The notes: generated by a model not told the origin, from the letters alone. Shown: positions 24,009 through 33,228, numbered from the stretch's first letter. The stretch: 64,000 nt of DNA from Pseudomonas fulva NBRC 16637 = DSM 17717 (GCF_000730565.1 NZ_BBIQ01000023.1:19424-83423); one strand, 5' to 3'. Program-made: numbers and translations.

Positions 24009-26210
24009 TCAGCCTGAGTGCGCAACGTGCTCCGGCGTCAGTTCCTCCTGAAAATCCGCCTCGCCAGGCAATGCAGTGATGACGCTGAAGTCACTCACCT
24101 CGACCTGCCCACCCCCATAACCCAGAAGGTGGAACGAGAAGGCCTTGCGTTCCACTGGGTTGTCGAACCCGAACTCCATCTCCAACGGTTCGTCGGCGGT
24201 GACCCTGACTTCCTCCGGCAAGCCTAGCGGCACATCCTGCTCCAGTTGCTTGGCCTTGAGCTGGATGTAAGCGGCGTGCCGGGCGTCCAGCGCACGCACC
24301 TTGACCCTGACACGCGTGCGCGAGCCTTCGGGCATCTCCAGGTACTGCGCGCCGATCAGGTTATCGGCCCAGTCGTCATGGATGCGCTTGCTGAGCTGGA
24401 TGGGTGAGGGCCCGCCAAATTGATAGCGCAGATTGAGGGGGCTTTGCATCAGCGATTGGTCCAGTACGCCGGCCAATGCACCTATTTGCTGCCCCAGCGC
24501 ATTGTCGCCCTGGTCCAGGTAGCGGGCCCGATCGGCAATGAACCCTTCACTGGCGTAACGGCGACAGCGCTGCTGGAAATCGCACTCGGTAAACACGCCC
24601 TTGCCGTCGTGGTAGCGGAGCATGCCATTGGTGAACGAGATCATTTCGCGGCCGGTGTCGTAGTCTCGATACATCGACCGCCCGCCAAGGGCCAGCGGGA
24701 TGGGCAGCGCGAAATAGTCGAGCAGCGAAGTGGCCAGGTCGACGTGCCCGTAGGTACCGCCCTTGAGGTGAGGCAACTGGGCCTGATCGGGTGCGAGGGT
24801 CAGGTTGAAGCCCCAGGAAGAAGCCAAGCGCACCCCATCGATGCCGTGGGATTCATCCGAGGTGACCACCACCAAGGTATCCTTGAGCACGCCCTGGCGC
24901 TCCAGGTTGTCCAAGAAAGCGCCCAAGGCGTCGTCCAGATAGGCCACGGCGGCCTGCTTGGGGGTGTCGAAGCGCGCCAGGTAATCGGCAGGGGCGGAGT
25001 AGGGCTGATGGGTGCCGACGGTGAGCAGGGTGAGCATCCACGGTTGGTCTTGCTTGCGCAGTTGCCCGACGTAATCCAGCGCGCCTTCGAAAAAGGCTCG
25101 GTCATCCTTGCCCCATGGGAAGTCCAGGTAATTGCGGTTGCCGAACCACTCCACGCCATGTACCGAATCAAAACCTACGTGGGGCATGATGCGGTCCTTG
25201 GCCATGAAACGCAGCCCAGCGCCTTGCAGGTAATGGGTGGTAAAACCAGCCTGGCGCAACTGCGCCGGCAGGCAGGCCTGGTTGCGCTCGGCCTGGGTCA
25301 ACAACTCCACGCCTTTGGGCGTGCCGTTGGCCAGTTTGTCGTAGTCGCCGCAGAGCATTGCATACAGCCCGCGTATGGTCTGGTGGCTGTGTAGGACATA
25401 GTCCGGGGTATTCATGCCCCGCGTAGCCCACTGGCTCAAGCGCGGCATCAAGTCTTCGTCGAAGCGGCTGTGCAGCGCCTCGCGATTGGGACGCAGGTAG
25501 GCACCGGGGATGCCCTCGACCGTGATGACCAGCAGGTTGCGCGCACTGCCTGGGCCATCGAGCAAGCGTTGGCCGTTGAGGTCTGATTGGGTAAGGCCGG
25601 CGCTGGGCAGGGGGGTGAACGGCGTCACCTGGCCGCTCCAGCGTTGCACTTGGCGCTGCACATCGCCCACCGCCGCAGAGACGAGCTGATGGCCCAGGTT
25701 GTATTGGCGCCATTGCTCGGCATCGGAGGGTGCCAGGTGTTGACTGGCCCAATGCACGCCGAACAAGGCCAGTACCGCTACCCACGCCTTGCGTGGTAAC
25801 GGCCGGCCAGGCTGGCGACGGGTCTTCCATGCCCAGGCCAACCAGGCCAGCAGCCCGGCACCCATGGACCAAGCCAGCCAGCCGTGGGCCAGGCCGCCCC
25901 CGGTGGAGTTTTCCATGAACTGCGGGTCGACCAGGTAGGCGAGGTCTGCGCTGGTGGGCAACCGTCCCACCGCGCTCACCAGTTCGGCCGAGGCGACCCA
26001 AAGCAGGGCCCACGCCAGCAGCACCGGCAGCGCCAGCCACCAGGGCCGACGATGCAAAAGCAGTAACAGCGCGCCGCCCAGGGCCAGGTCGGAGAGATAG
26101 CCAAGCGGGTTGGACCAGCCCAACGCGGCACGTGCGCCCAAGGGTAGCACCAGCACCAACACGGCCAAGGCGGCGAGCCGCTTGTGTGAGGGGTCTGAGA
26201 GGCTTTTCAC
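24009..26210 (-). CDS. LTA synthase-like membrane sulfatase/phosphoglycerol transferase
   Basis: 733 residues. About five N-terminal membrane helices (to roughly residue 165) are followed by a large periplasmic alkaline-phosphatase-fold domain. The catalytic threonine sits in SHQTIRGLYAMLCGDY, with VTSDESHGIDG as the metal-binding Asp/His motif. This is the architecture of LtaS/OpgB-type enzymes that move phosphoglycerol from phosphatidylglycerol; in a Gram-negative the acceptor may be periplasmic glucan or another envelope glycan. No neighbour names the substrate. Extra C-terminal beta domain (from about 600) is unassigned. Confidence 0.85.
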   Translation of the reverse strand: MKSLSDPSHKRLAALAVLVLVLPLGARAALGWSNPLGYLSDLALGGALLLLLHRRPWWLALPVLLAWALLWVASAELVSAVGRLPTSADLAYLVDPQFMENSTGGGLAHGWLAWSMGAGLLAWLAWAWKTRRQPGRPLPRKAWVAVLALFGVHWASQHLAPSDAEQWRQYNLGHQLVSAAVGDVQRQVQRWSGQVTPFTPLPSAGLTQSDLNGQRLLDGPGSARNLLVITVEGIPGAYLRPNREALHSRFDEDLMPRLSQWATRGMNTPDYVLHSHQTIRGLYAMLCGDYDKLANGTPKGVELLTQAERNQACLPAQLRQAGFTTHYLQGAGLRFMAKDRIMPHVGFDSVHGVEWFGNRNYLDFPWGKDDRAFFEGALDYVGQLRKQDQPWMLTLLTVGTHQPYSAPADYLARFDTPKQAAVAYLDDALGAFLDNLERQGVLKDTLVVVTSDESHGIDGVRLASSWGFNLTLAPDQAQLPHLKGGTYGHVDLATSLLDYFALPIPLALGGRSMYRDYDTGREMISFTNGMLRYHDGKGVFTECDFQQRCRRYASEGFIADRARYLDQGDNALGQQIGALAGVLDQSLMQSPLNLRYQFGGPSPIQLSKRIHDDWADNLIGAQYLEMPEGSRTRVRVKVRALDARHAAYIQLKAKQLEQDVPLGLPEEVRVTADEPLEMEFGFDNPVERKAFSFHLLGYGGGQVEVSDFSVITALPGEADFQEELTPEHVAHSG

Positions 26211-26301
26211 AAAAACGTTCCTTTGCCATTAAATCGTCATCAATCTGTGGCTGATGATAACAGGCCAAGGGCGGGCAAAGCGGGCGTGCAAAGCGCTGGC
26301 A

Positions 26302-26330
26302 CACAAAAGCCAGGCCCGCGTAAGCGGGCC
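26302..26330 (-). terminator. intrinsic terminator of the fap operon
   Basis: Seven-base stem GGCCCGC / GCGGGCC with a four-base loop; on the minus strand it is followed by TGGCTTTTGTG. It lies just past the fapF stop. Confidence 0.65.
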
Positions 26331-26344
26331 CGGTGCGTCGATCA

Positions 26345-27625
26345 TCAGAAGTAGTAGGGGAATTTCAGACTGAACGAGAAGTCGGGCGCATCATCGGTCA
26401 GCCCGATGGACAGATTGGGCACGATCGTAAGGTTGTTGGTCGCCGCAAACGTCATGCCGACGTTGAAGTTGGCCGCGTTGTAGTCGCTGTTGGAGACCGA
26501 TTGCCAGTCACCACCGTCGGGCTTGATCTTGCTCTTGCGTCCGAACTGGTCGGAGACCGAGAACGACATGCTCATCTTCTCGTTCAGCGCGAAGGCAATG
26601 CCCGCACCGATTTGCCACGAGTCGCCCAGCTTCACGTCACCGGGTACCTTGCTGTTGACCTGCGGGCTGATGTCGCTGAAGGAGTCTTCCAGGTTGTACG
26701 TGTAGGACAAGCTGCCGAACAGCACGGCCGGGTCGAACGTCTTGACCAGGGAGATACCCGGCGTGATGGACCAGACCCCGTTGCCGGTCGGCAGGCTCTC
26801 AGGCACCGAAAGGTTGTCGTTGCCCGCCACTTCGCGCAGCTTGATCCCGTAGGGGTCCTTGCCGGTCGGCGCCTTGACCCGCAAGGTGGCTACGGCATCT
26901 GGCCAGGTCTCGGATTCGTCCAGGAACTTGTAGGCGACACCTACGTTGATATCGCCGATTTCCGGGTCGCGCGTGACCGTGGCGTCCGAGGTGCTCGGCC
27001 CGGCCCCTCCAGCGCCGCCAGACGAATAGGTGGACTCGCGGTAGATGACCGGGACGTTGATGTCAAACTGCCAACGCTGGTCCAGGTTGTAGCGTGCCGT
27101 CAGGTCCAGGGTCCAGTTATCGGCCTTGATACGGTCCAGGTTGATATTGCCCAGGAAGATCGAATCCAGCGCCAGGAAGCCGTTGAGGGTCAGGGCGCGG
27201 GTGTCGTAGTGGGTATAGGTCAAGCCGGTTTCGAGGCTGAACTTGCCACCCCCGAAGAACCCGCTGGCCTCGTCGTACAAGTTGGAGACGCTCTGCGCAG
27301 GCTCGGAGTCTGCGGCCAGCGCCTGCCCATACGAGGCGCCGGTGGTCCCAGGCGCCCCGGCAGCGACGGTCTGGCCCCCCTTGACCCGTTCGCTGGGCGA
27401 TCGCACCAGGCGTTTGGGCGGGGGGGCTGCCGGGGTTTCTTCGACCTGGCGAACCCGCTGCTCCAGCACCATCAGCGCCTGCTGCTGGGCTTCGTAGCGG
27501 CGCTTGAGTTCGGTCAGTTCCTGTTTGAGTGCTTCGACTTGCGGATCTACAGCGGCGTATAGCGATGTGGCGGGTGCCAAGGTTGTCAAACACACAACCG
27601 CTTTGAGTGCTAACGATCGTTGCAT
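26345..27625 (-). CDS. fapF: FapF, outer-membrane amyloid secretion channel
   Basis: 426 residues: signal peptide (about 1-24, ending SLYA), a coiled coil (residues 28-62, QVEALKQELTELKRRYEA onward), a Pro-rich linker with PPPKRLVRSP, then a beta-barrel of alternating strands ending in the C-terminal Phe typical of outer-membrane proteins (KFPYYF). FapF forms a trimeric barrel through which Fap subunits leave the cell, the coiled coil acting in the periplasm as a gate. Last gene of the operon. Confidence 0.93.
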   Translation of the reverse strand: MQRSLALKAVVCLTTLAPATSLYAAVDPQVEALKQELTELKRRYEAQQQALMVLEQRVRQVEETPAAPPPKRLVRSPSERVKGGQTVAAGAPGTTGASYGQALAADSEPAQSVSNLYDEASGFFGGGKFSLETGLTYTHYDTRALTLNGFLALDSIFLGNINLDRIKADNWTLDLTARYNLDQRWQFDINVPVIYRESTYSSGGAGGAGPSTSDATVTRDPEIGDINVGVAYKFLDESETWPDAVATLRVKAPTGKDPYGIKLREVAGNDNLSVPESLPTGNGVWSITPGISLVKTFDPAVLFGSLSYTYNLEDSFSDISPQVNSKVPGDVKLGDSWQIGAGIAFALNEKMSMSFSVSDQFGRKSKIKPDGGDWQSVSNSDYNAANFNVGMTFAATNNLTIVPNLSIGLTDDAPDFSFSLKFPYYF

Positions 27626-27670
27626 GAAGATGCCGTCCCTTCCGACTGCTGTGATGAGACTGAGCGTAGA

Positions 27671-28429
27671 TCAGTATCCGACAGAGCGAAGCCCTTTGAG
27701 CTGGTCCAGGCTGCCATTTAGCGAAGCGGCGGTTGGCAGGTTCTGGCGCATGACCACGTTCAGAGAGGTGACGTTGTTCACCAGGTTGCCATTGCCGAGC
27801 ACGGTGGTGTTCTGCATCAACCCGCCTTGGGCCAGACGCTGCACGCTGTTGCCCTGATTGCCGTGGGCATCTATGTTCATTTGCACGCCTACGCCTGTGG
27901 ACGACACGCTCAGCGCGCCGGCGCCGTTCTCGGCCATCAGCGTCTGTCCGGCGGCCAATACCTGCCCATGGGGCTGCACCGTGGGAGCCTGGTCGGCTTT
28001 GGTCACATTGACGTTCACATTGTTGTAGGCACTGTTGTCGTCGCCGGCCGCGCGGACCACTTGGGTCACCCCCTGCGTAGTACCAAGCCCGGCACCGCCG
28101 CTCACCGTACCGCTGCCCTGGGCAACCGGCTGGGCACTTCCCTGGGCCGTCGGCGCGCCGCGCTCATCGATCAACGAGACGTAGAATTGCGGCTTGATCG
28201 TGGCCTGCTGCACCTGCAAGGTGCTGCTGGCGCCTATCACTTCACCGCGCGCGTTCTGCCAGGTGCTGCTCATGACGATGCCGAAACTCACGATTCGACC
28301 CGGCATCACGTAGCGTCCGCGCAAGCTCGCCAGTTCCTGGTCCTTGAGCTCGATAGGGTGCAGCACTTCGGCGTGGATAGGCAGGCTGGCCGTCATGCAG
28401 GCCAGAACCAACCAGATAGGGGTCTTCAT
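27671..28429 (-). CDS. fapE: FapE, amyloid-associated extracellular protein
   Basis: 252 residues with a signal peptide (to about HAEV). Contains a DQELASLRGRYVMPGRIVSFGIVMSSTW segment typical of FapE, then Gln/Asn/Val-rich sequence related to the amyloid repeats (DNSAYNNVNVNVTKA). FapE is a minor component of Pseudomonas amyloid fibres. Position between fapD and fapF is the canonical order. Confidence 0.88.
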   Translation of the reverse strand: MKTPIWLVLACMTASLPIHAEVLHPIELKDQELASLRGRYVMPGRIVSFGIVMSSTWQNARGEVIGASSTLQVQQATIKPQFYVSLIDERGAPTAQGSAQPVAQGSGTVSGGAGLGTTQGVTQVVRAAGDDNSAYNNVNVNVTKADQAPTVQPHGQVLAAGQTLMAENGAGALSVSSTGVGVQMNIDAHGNQGNSVQRLAQGGLMQNTTVLGNGNLVNNVTSLNVVMRQNLPTAASLNGSLDQLKGLRSVGY

Positions 28430-28474
28430 GCAATGCTCCCCGGCGCATCGTGCACCTTGTTCTTGGAAGAGGCG

Positions 28475-29155
28475 TTAGAAGAAATCGCTTCGAATGAAGC
28501 CGTAGTCCAGCAGATCGGCATCCTTGACCGGCGTGAAGCCGTCCAGGCGGCCTTTGGCCGTCAGCGGCAGCGGAGGGGCGAGCAGGGCGTTTTGCTTGTC
28601 GTAGCCCTGGCCGATCACCGCGAAGATGATGCCGTTCCAGCCCTTTAGGAAGTCCTCGGTTCTGTAACGCTTGTGCCCCAGCACCGGATCGCCGATGTAG
28701 ACCCAGCCCCGGTCGACCTTCTGCATGACCACAAAGTGCTTGTAGCCGCGGATGTCCATCAGCACCACCACTGGGATTCGAACGCTGTTCAGTGTCTCGG
28801 GCGCCACTCGGTAACCCCGGGCGCGCATGCCCAGGCTTTCCACATAGCGCTTCATGTCGAGCATCGAAAACCCCTGGGTGCGGACCAGGTTCTGGTCGGC
28901 ATGGGTGAGCATGCCCTCGATGATCTGGTGTTCGTCCACGTCCAGCCAGTAGGCCTGACGCAGGATGGTTGCCAGCGCGGCGGCGCCGCAGCTGAAATCG
29001 GTCTTCTGTTGCACCAAGTCGGCGAACTTGCGTTCGCGCATGCTCTGGATGGGCTTGAACACCACCGCGCCGCCAGGCAGGACGGACAGCGGCATCTGGG
29101 CTGCTTGACCCATGCTGGCCAGGCACAGCAGGAACGCCAGGGCGAATACGCGCAT
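28475..29155 (-). CDS. fapD: FapD, C39-family cysteine protease
   Basis: 226 residues from the ATG at 29155, giving a clean signal peptide (to about GQAA). Papain-like C39 peptidase residues: Cys56 in TDFSCGAAAL, His140 in GYKHFVVM, Asp156 in YIGDPVLG. FapD is required for Fap secretion and is thought to process exported subunits in the periplasm. A longer frame upstream overlaps fapC and lacks a signal sequence. Confidence 0.92.
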   Translation of the reverse strand: MRVFALAFLLCLASMGQAAQMPLSVLPGGAVVFKPIQSMRERKFADLVQQKTDFSCGAAALATILRQAYWLDVDEHQIIEGMLTHADQNLVRTQGFSMLDMKRYVESLGMRARGYRVAPETLNSVRIPVVVLMDIRGYKHFVVMQKVDRGWVYIGDPVLGHKRYRTEDFLKGWNGIIFAVIGQGYDKQNALLAPPLPLTAKGRLDGFTPVKDADLLDYGFIRSDFF

Positions 29156-29216
29156 GATCGACGCCTTTGGGTGCGTTGGAGATAGGCCCCCAAAAAGGGG
29201 GCCTTGGGGTCTGGCA

Positions 29217-30635
29217 TCAGAACGAGGTGTTGGAGATGGCCAGCGAGTTGCTCTGCTGGTTGCCCACACCGGCCGCCACGTTCACGCCCAGGTTGCCGCT
29301 GCCGCCATTGACCGAACCGCTAAGGGTTGCAGTGTTGGTCACAGGGTTGGCCCAGCCGGTCGGGGTCAGCACTTGGAAGGACACGGTATTGCTCAAGTCG
29401 TAAGCGCTGCTTTCGCTGTAGCTCTTGGCGACGTCGTTGGAGGACTGACTGGAGGTTTCGCCAGACTTTTCATACGCCGAAGCCGAAGCGTTCTCGTAGG
29501 AAGAGTCATGCGACTTGGTGTACGACGAGTCCCGCGAATGGTTATAGGACGACTCGCGCGACTTGTCGTAGTTGGAGTCGAAGGCTTTTTCGAACGAAGA
29601 GTCGTATGCACTTTGCTGCGAGGTGTTCACCGAAGCATCCAGGGATGCATTGAGCGAACCGTCTACGCTGCTGGTGCGGGTGCGCTCGCGATCGCCGTTG
29701 GTCAGGGTCAGGGTACGCGTGGCATCGGCAGCCGCTGCCAGGCTGGCACTCAGGCTGGCGCTGCTCGAGGCGCTGGCGCTGCCGCTTGCCGAACCGTTCA
29801 TGCCCCAGCTGTTGGAACCACTGGCACTGGCACTGTTGGAGCCGCTGGCGTTATTGGCACTCGAACCACTTGAATTCCAACCGCTGGAGCCGCTGGAGCT
29901 GGCACTTTGCGAACCCGCCAGGTTGAAGCTGGACGAGGCACTGCGGTCATCGGTGGAGTTCAGCGTACCTTCACGCGAGCTGGAACCGGTGGCCGAGGTG
30001 GTGAAGGTCAGGGTATCGACGCGGTACGTGCGGTCGGCCCCGTTGTTGACCACAAGCCCTGGGCCGTTCTGATCGGCCTTGGCCGTAGCCGTGGCATTGC
30101 CGATACCGGCGTTGGTATTGGCGATGGCCATGCTGTTTTTCTGCTGGTTCAGGTCGCCGCCGGCAATGTTGATGCCCACGTTACCCGAGCTGCCTTCGCC
30201 AGAGCCGCTCATCACTGCCGAAGACTGGGTCGACCAGTTGTCGACACGGTTGTTGTTGCTGTACTGGCTGACGTCAGCGTTGGCTTCGGCGGTGCCGAAG
30301 ACGAAACTGTTGTCCAGGGTAGAGTCGGCAGCGGCATTGGCGATGGCCGACGCGTTGCCCTGCTGGTTGCCGTTACCAGACGCCACGTTGACACCCACGT
30401 TGCCACTGGCACCGGTTGCCGAGCTGCTCATTTCAGCTTCGTTGACGGTGCCCTGGTTGGTGATGGTGTTGCCGGTGCTACGCTGGGTGTCCAGCGCATC
30501 GGCCTTGGCCGAGATGGGCAGCCAGGTGGTGCTGTTGCCGTTGTAGCTGCGACGGTTCTGATCGGCTTGTACAGCAACGGCCATGACCGCAGCAATTGCG
30601 AAAACCAGAGGCTTGAGTGCCATCGAAGGTTTCAT
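29217..30635 (-). CDS. fapC: FapC, major functional amyloid subunit
   Basis: 472 residues from the ATG at 30635 (GGAG seven bases upstream). Signal peptide to about residue 24. Three imperfect amyloid repeats carry the GNxGxNxAxGxxNQQxN motif at 78-94, 151-167 and 447-463. They are separated by a short linker and a very long Ser-rich linker (about 195-440). The long linker holds an octapeptide tandem repeat with Tyr/Phe every eight residues from 348 to 388 (unit like RDSSYTKS). Length is well above short FapC forms, the extra being all linker. Secreted through FapF and assembles into biofilm fibres. Confidence 0.93.
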   Translation of the reverse strand: MKPSMALKPLVFAIAAVMAVAVQADQNRRSYNGNSTTWLPISAKADALDTQRSTGNTITNQGTVNEAEMSSSATGASGNVGVNVASGNGNQQGNASAIANAAADSTLDNSFVFGTAEANADVSQYSNNNRVDNWSTQSSAVMSGSGEGSSGNVGINIAGGDLNQQKNSMAIANTNAGIGNATATAKADQNGPGLVVNNGADRTYRVDTLTFTTSATGSSSREGTLNSTDDRSASSSFNLAGSQSASSSGSSGWNSSGSSANNASGSNSASASGSNSWGMNGSASGSASASSSASLSASLAAAADATRTLTLTNGDRERTRTSSVDGSLNASLDASVNTSQQSAYDSSFEKAFDSNYDKSRESSYNHSRDSSYTKSHDSSYENASASAYEKSGETSSQSSNDVAKSYSESSAYDLSNTVSFQVLTPTGWANPVTNTATLSGSVNGGSGNLGVNVAAGVGNQQSNSLAISNTSF

Positions 30636-30684
30636 GGTGATTCTCCGTACTCTAAAGGTTAAGTGTCGTTCATGACTCAAACGG

Positions 30685-31263
30685 TCAGTCGGCGACCCGT
30701 ATGCTCAAGGTGTTGGCCATGCGGTTTCCCACCCCGGCACTCTGATTCAGCTGAACCACGCCACGGCCACCGGTGAACGCTTGGTCACTGGTGGTGACCT
30801 GGCGATGACCCGTCGAGGTAGCAGCTGAGTCAAAGGTGTTGAGCAGCGTCACGTTCTGTTGCAGGAGGACGCTGTCGTCGATGCTTTGCGGTTGTGTACC
30901 CACGCTGATGCGCAGGGCGTTGGCCTGCTGGGTGCCTGAACCGGCGCTCTGGTTGACACCAAGCGCGCCATTGCCGTGGCTGAACGAGGCGCCGCCAATA
31001 TTGGCCTGGGTATCCATGGCAGCGTCCGGAGGTGTATTGAGCCGTTGCCGGATCTGTGTCGTGGCACTGGCGCCGTGGCCCAGGGCGAACGCCCGGGCGT
31101 TGGCCTGCTGCTGCAGGTCTCCGGCAGCCTGGTTGACCGTCATGTTGCCCTGATAGGCACGGCCGGCGTCGTCGATGGTGGCGTTGTTGCTGACGGCAGC
31201 CGGTGGCTGGGCGATGGCGGACGCGCTGCACAGCAGGGTGATTACGAGCAGGGCAGGCTTCAT
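30685..31263 (-). CDS. fapB: FapB, amyloid nucleator
   Basis: 192 residues with signal peptide (to about AIAQ). Three repeats near residues 40-62, 99-121 and 168-190 share the pattern VNQxAGxxxQxANxxxIxV, for example GVNQSAGSGTQQANALRISV. FapB resembles a short FapC and is the proposed nucleator of fibre growth. Its ATG follows the fapA stop by one base. Confidence 0.92.
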   Translation of the reverse strand: MKPALLVITLLCSASAIAQPPAAVSNNATIDDAGRAYQGNMTVNQAAGDLQQQANARAFALGHGASATTQIRQRLNTPPDAAMDTQANIGGASFSHGNGALGVNQSAGSGTQQANALRISVGTQPQSIDDSVLLQQNVTLLNTFDSAATSTGHRQVTTSDQAFTGGRGVVQLNQSAGVGNRMANTLSIRVAD

Positions 31264-31264
31264 G

Positions 31265-31699
31265 TCATTTGCCCCCCGTCAGGATCTGCAGGGGCGCGAG
31301 GCCTTTCTGCACGCTCGAATTGACCATGTTGGAGATCCCGTTGCCCGAGCCTGATCCACGTCCGCCTGCCAGGTTGGGCAATTGGGTCTGGTGGCCGAGG
31401 TTGCCGCCCAGGTGGTCGGTCTGCTGGGTGATCATGGCGTTGATGCCTGAGCCGCTGCTGATGCTGGCGAAGTCGCCGTCACTCAACTCGTTGGTCTGGC
31501 GCAGCACATGATTGACCGGGTTGGCATTGACGGTGGTAGGTGTGGGGTCCGGGCGCAGTGGGGGAATCACGGCATTGCGTGTCTGCACGTCGCGGGTAAT
31601 GACGATGGTGCCATTGTCGGCTTGGGTGGTTGCGCTGAGCGAGCTGACCACGCACCCCAGCAGCAACAGGTAACCCAGGCGTTTGTCGATGTTCCTCAC
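31265..31699 (-). CDS. fapA: FapA, amyloid operon first gene, chaperone-like
   Basis: 144 residues with signal peptide (to about TQAD). The C-terminal half contains NLGHQTQLPNLAGGRGSGSGNGISNMVN, a Gly/Asn/Gln-rich pattern related to FapB/FapC. FapA is thought to act as periplasmic chaperone or regulator that sets the FapB/FapC ratio. First gene of the operon, behind a sigma-54-like promoter. Confidence 0.9.
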   Translation of the reverse strand: MRNIDKRLGYLLLLGCVVSSLSATTQADNGTIVITRDVQTRNAVIPPLRPDPTPTTVNANPVNHVLRQTNELSDGDFASISSGSGINAMITQQTDHLGGNLGHQTQLPNLAGGRGSGSGNGISNMVNSSVQKGLAPLQILTGGK

Positions 31700-31751
31700 G
31701 ACGGCGGTTCCTTCTTCAGCCGCTGGCCTTGTTCAGCGTTGCGCTAGCAAG

Positions 31752-31768
31752 AGCAGGAGCCGTGCCGC
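31752..31768 (-). promoter_or_regulatory. candidate sigma-54 promoter of fapA
   Basis: On the minus strand GCGGCACGGCTCCTGCT matches the sigma-54 pattern GGCACG-N4-(T)TGC, with GG and GC separated by ten bases. Predicted start near 31741, about 42 bases before the fapA ATG. Confidence 0.55.
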
Positions 31769-31828
31769 TTTTGAGAAGTCGCGGTATTTCAGGGGGTTAG
31801 CGTGATAAAGGCCGTCGTGCAGGCCTGC

Positions 31829-31850
31829 GTTGTGTCAGGGCTGATACAAC
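31829..31850. promoter_or_regulatory. imperfect inverted repeat upstream of fap promoter
   Basis: Arms GTTGTGTCAG and CTGATACAAC (9 of 10 positions complementary, two-base centre) lie about 90-110 bases upstream of the predicted fap start, where activators of sigma-54 promoters usually bind. Confidence 0.4.
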
Positions 31851-31861
31851 GAGCAGATACC

Positions 31862-31879
31862 GGTGACCGAGCGGTCACC
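31862..31879. promoter_or_regulatory. perfect inverted repeat upstream of fap promoter
   Basis: GGTGACCG and CGGTCACC separated by AG form a perfect 8-base dyad, about 120-140 bases upstream of the predicted fap start. Candidate binding site for a dimeric regulator. Confidence 0.45.
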
Positions 31880-31998
31880 TCTGGGAGAGGGTTTGATCAC
31901 AGTGGCAGGCAGTGTTTCGGTGGCGTGACACTTACCGCACTTCACGGCGTAAGCCGCATGCTTGCAGGGTTGGCTGCGGCGGGGGTGTGTCAGGGGCT

Positions 31999-32553
31999 TT
32001 ACACCGGGGCCGAGCGACGCAGCATTGAAGCGACCAGCTCCAGCGCCAGGGCCTGCCGTGTTGCCCAGTCGCCTTCGATGATGCGGTAAGGCTGATCGTG
32101 GTCTTGCAACCAGTGCAGGCTCGCCCCGAAAAACTGCTGGCGCTCTCGCACATCCGGCTGGGTGCGCTGACCATCGGCAACCCAGGGCACGCCCTCAGGG
32201 CTAAGCAGCAAGTGCAGGTCGTAGTGACGATCGAGAAGAGCCTGCTCCAGCCAAGGTGGGCAATCGCCGAACAAGGTCTGGCTCCAGAGCATATTGCTGA
32301 GCAGATGAGTATCCAGAATCAGCAGCGACGGCGAGCTTGCGCGTGCAGCGTCTTCCCAGGCCAATTGCCCACGGGCGATGCTGGGGATGTCGGCGTAGCA
32401 CGTGTCGCGGCAGTGCTGGTCGATGAAGTGACGCACGTACTCACCCACTACCAGCCCACCGAAACGCGCCTGGATCTGGCCGCTCAACCAGCTCTTGCCA
32501 CTGGATTCGGGGCCGCACAGCACCACCACCTGAGTGCTCGTCACAGCGCTCAT
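31999..32553 (-). CDS. NadR-like ribosylnicotinamide kinase/ATPase
   Basis: 184 residues from the ATG at 32553, which overlaps the pnuC stop (ATGA). Walker A GPESSGKS (14-21); the following segment VGEYVRHFID and LLILDTHLLSNMLWSQTLFG match the kinase domain of NadR. It lacks the HTH and adenylyltransferase parts of full-length NadR. With PnuC it forms a nicotinamide riboside uptake and phosphorylation pair for NAD salvage. Confidence 0.87.
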   Translation of the reverse strand: MSAVTSTQVVVLCGPESSGKSWLSGQIQARFGGLVVGEYVRHFIDQHCRDTCYADIPSIARGQLAWEDAARASSPSLLILDTHLLSNMLWSQTLFGDCPPWLEQALLDRHYDLHLLLSPEGVPWVADGQRTQPDVRERQQFFGASLHWLQDHDQPYRIIEGDWATRQALALELVASMLRRSAPV

Positions 32554-33116
32554 GCCTTCACCAACGCTGGGTCCCGGTACCACTCCAGCCATCCGCGCAG
32601 GGCGATGAGGGTAAGCACCGCAAACAGCGCTGCGGTGAAGTACAAGTGCTGGTGCAGGTACTGCCCGACATAGATGATGTCCACCACGGCCCACAGGGGC
32701 CAGCATTGCAAGCGCTTTTGCGCCATCCACCACTGCGCCACCAGGCTGAAGCCGGTCAGGCTGGCGTCCAGCCAGGGCAGGGCGGCATCGGTCCAGGTGG
32801 CCATGGCAGCACCTAATGCTGCGCTGAGCAGCACGCCCAGGCACAGGTGGGTGAGCAGCGCGCCGGGTCGCAAGCTCGATACCTGGCGTGCCGCATCTTG
32901 GCGTTCAGGGCGCTTCCACTGCCACCAGCCATACACTTGCAACAGCGCATAGGCAACTTGAAGCAGCATGCCCGAATAGAGCTTGACCTCGTAAAAGAGC
33001 CAGGCATAGATCAGCACCATGATCAGGCCAATGGGCCAGCACCAGGCGTTCTGCTTGACCGTGAGCCACACAGCGATGACGCCGAGGACGGCGGCGATGA
33101 GTTCAAGGCCGGACAT
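32550..33116 (-). CDS. pnuC: PnuC nicotinamide riboside transporter
   Basis: 188 residues, about seven helices. The substrate-site WxxxQxxxxYxWWQW-like motif is visible as LLQVYGWWQWKRP, and NAWCWPIGLIMVLIYAWLFY is the typical N-terminal part. Facilitates entry of nicotinamide riboside, trapped by the coupled kinase. Confidence 0.93.
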   Translation of the reverse strand: MSGLELIAAVLGVIAVWLTVKQNAWCWPIGLIMVLIYAWLFYEVKLYSGMLLQVAYALLQVYGWWQWKRPERQDAARQVSSLRPGALLTHLCLGVLLSAALGAAMATWTDAALPWLDASLTGFSLVAQWWMAQKRLQCWPLWAVVDIIYVGQYLHQHLYFTAALFAVLTLIALRGWLEWYRDPALVKA

Positions 33117-33228
33117 CGGCGATCCTTGGAGAATTGAGCGGGGGGCGCGATTGTAGCGGTTAGCTCAAGGAAGGTGTAGGGCGTTGCCGGCATCAGGGCC
33201 GTCTTGCAGCCCTGAGCCGGTGTCGGCT

